This document shows positions 29,506 to 30,314 of a stretch of DNA of 30,314 bases, one piece after another (within the stretch, counting starts at the first letter, position 1; each line of letters begins with the position of its first letter). The DNA comes from an uncultured Prevotella sp. Its GTDB lineage: Bacteria > Bacteroidota > Bacteroidia > Bacteroidales > Bacteroidaceae. The notes below the pieces were generated by a model. It was not told where the DNA came from. It ran no database searches and saw only the letters and a list, made by a program, of their open reading frames with translations. Location of the stretch: contig CAAGIW010000072.1 of assembly GCA_900770025.1 (NCBI GenBank), positions 1 through 30,314 of the forward strand, read 5' to 3'. The translations under genes and the position numbers were made by a program.

Positions 29506-30314
29506 ATGAAATATCCCATTGGCATACAAACGTTTGAAGAGATAGTCACTGAGGGCTTTGTCTATGTTGACAAGACGGCCTTGGTGCACAAGATGGCTTC
29601 TGAGGGCAAAATTTATTTCCTCAGTCGCCCACGTCGTTTCGGTAAGAGCCTGCTGATATCCACCTTGGATTGCTATTTCCGAGGAAAGAAAGACCTGTTC
29701 AAGGGCTTGGCAATAGAGCAGTTGGAAACGGAGTGGAAGGAATATCCTGTGTTCCGAATCGACTTCAACGGGTGTAATTTTGCCGACAAGGACGAGTTGG
29801 AACAGCGGTTGCAGAGCAACATAGCATCATGGGAAAGCGTTTATGGCAAGGCTCCTCATTCATCGGCTTTTGGCGACCGCTTCTTGTATGTGCTTGAACA
29901 GGCTCATCTGAAGACAGGGCGCAAGGCGGTGGTGCTGATAGATGAATACGACAAACCTCTGCTTGACGTGATAGACCAGCCCCACCTTTATTACATCTTA
30001 GAGGGCGGACAGAAGATGAGCTATGAGGAACACAACCGCAACGTGCTCAAGGCTTTTTACTCTGTGTTTAAGTTGGCCGACGAGCATCTGCGCTTTGTGC
30101 TGCTCACGGGTGTCACCAAGTTTTCGCAGATTAGCGTGTTCAGCGGTTTCAACCAGCCCAACGACATCAGTTCTGCGCCCGACTATGAGGCTCTCTGCGG
30201 CATCACCAAGGAGGAAATGCTCAGCGTTTTCAAGGAGCCGATAGCTGCGATGGCGCAGAAATACGGAGTGTCTTATGATGAGATGGTTCAGGAACTGACC
30301 AAGCAATACGATGG
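29506..30314 (+). CDS. AAA-ATPase-like/PD-(D/E)XK nuclease family protein, 5' part only
   Basis: The reading frame stays open from ATG 29506 to the window end, giving the first 269 residues. MKYPIGIQTFEEIVTEGFVYVDKT is the typical start of the AAA-ATPase-like family found in many copies in Bacteroidetes. SRPRRFGKSLLIST at 40-53 is its P-loop, and VVLIDEYDKPL near 142-152 the Walker B region. Full members have about 500-580 residues and end in a PD-(D/E)XK nuclease-like domain, which lies outside the window. The role is not established; some are annotated as transposases or defence-like proteins. A weak TACCTTTA box lies at 29478-29485. The product ends at the window edge, not because of a mutation. 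Confidence 0.9.
   Translation, partial: MKYPIGIQTFEEIVTEGFVYVDKTALVHKMASEGKIYFLSRPRRFGKSLLISTLDCYFRGKKDLFKGLAIEQLETEWKEYPVFRIDFNGCNFADKDELEQRLQSNIASWESVYGKAPHSSAFGDRFLYVLEQAHLKTGRKAVVLIDEYDKPLLDVIDQPHLYYILEGGQKMSYEEHNRNVLKAFYSVFKLADEHLRFVLLTGVTKFSQISVFSGFNQPNDISSAPDYEALCGITKEEMLSVFKEPIAAMAQKYGVSYDEMVQELTKQYD

Noticed and set aside
29506..30314. Truncated pseudogene at the right end
   Set aside because: The frame is open and intact to the window edge. The missing C-terminus is only due to where the window stops.

Overview
The window looks like a chromosomal segment of a Bacteroidales bacterium, most likely Prevotella or a close relative. Evidence: repeated Bacteroidetes-type promoters (TTG or TTTG about 19 bases upstream of TAnnTTTG), A-rich start regions without Shine-Dalgarno sequences, a fimbrillin-like lipoprotein with an acidic stretch after its lipid cysteine, a DUF349 repeat protein, and an AAA-ATPase/PD-(D/E)XK family protein typical of this phylum. 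No rRNA, tRNA, transposase, phage gene or true CRISPR array was seen. The genus is an inference from style.

Layout. 1-1000: repeat-rich non-coding DNA. 1007-1794: a two-gene unit of a small acidic protein and a TacT-like GNAT acetyltransferase, which resembles a toxin-antitoxin pair. 2098-4335: an AraC-type regulator divergent from rubrerythrin and a flavin reductase-rubredoxin fusion (oxidative stress). 4508-8984: a tandem SGNH esterase, primase dnaG (GTG start), queD and a Fur-family regulator. 9025-10212: corA with a long structured leader that holds an 11-codon acidic open reading frame. 10346-14867: DUF349 protein and alaS, convergent on one bidirectional terminator. 14868-15615: a second repeat-rich region. 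15616-17656: queE and a cardiolipin synthase. 17667-20013: dacB-mutY on the minus strand. 20227-21816: nadB. 22111-24172: a 52-residue small ORF and a 633-residue surface lipoprotein. 24199-26264: two glycosyltransferases with an ATGA overlap. 26474-26947: guanine deaminase. 27084-27299: a candidate structured non-coding RNA. 27517-28521: class II aldolase. 28522-29505: a third repeat region. 29506-end: start of an AAA-ATPase-like gene cut by the window edge.

Most genes are core housekeeping. The less explained material lies between genes. A family of 22-bp tandem repeats occurs at three places with a constant frame but a changed central 7 bases. It sits beside a longer interspersed element present as an inverted ~150-bp repeat 15 kb apart and as a diverged direct repeat 29 kb apart. 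Also notable are the corA leader, the putative RNA upstream of the aldolase gene (two sequences compete for one partner), the GNAT pair, and the small ORF before the lipoprotein. All functional statements rest on reading motifs by eye; no database search or folding program was run.
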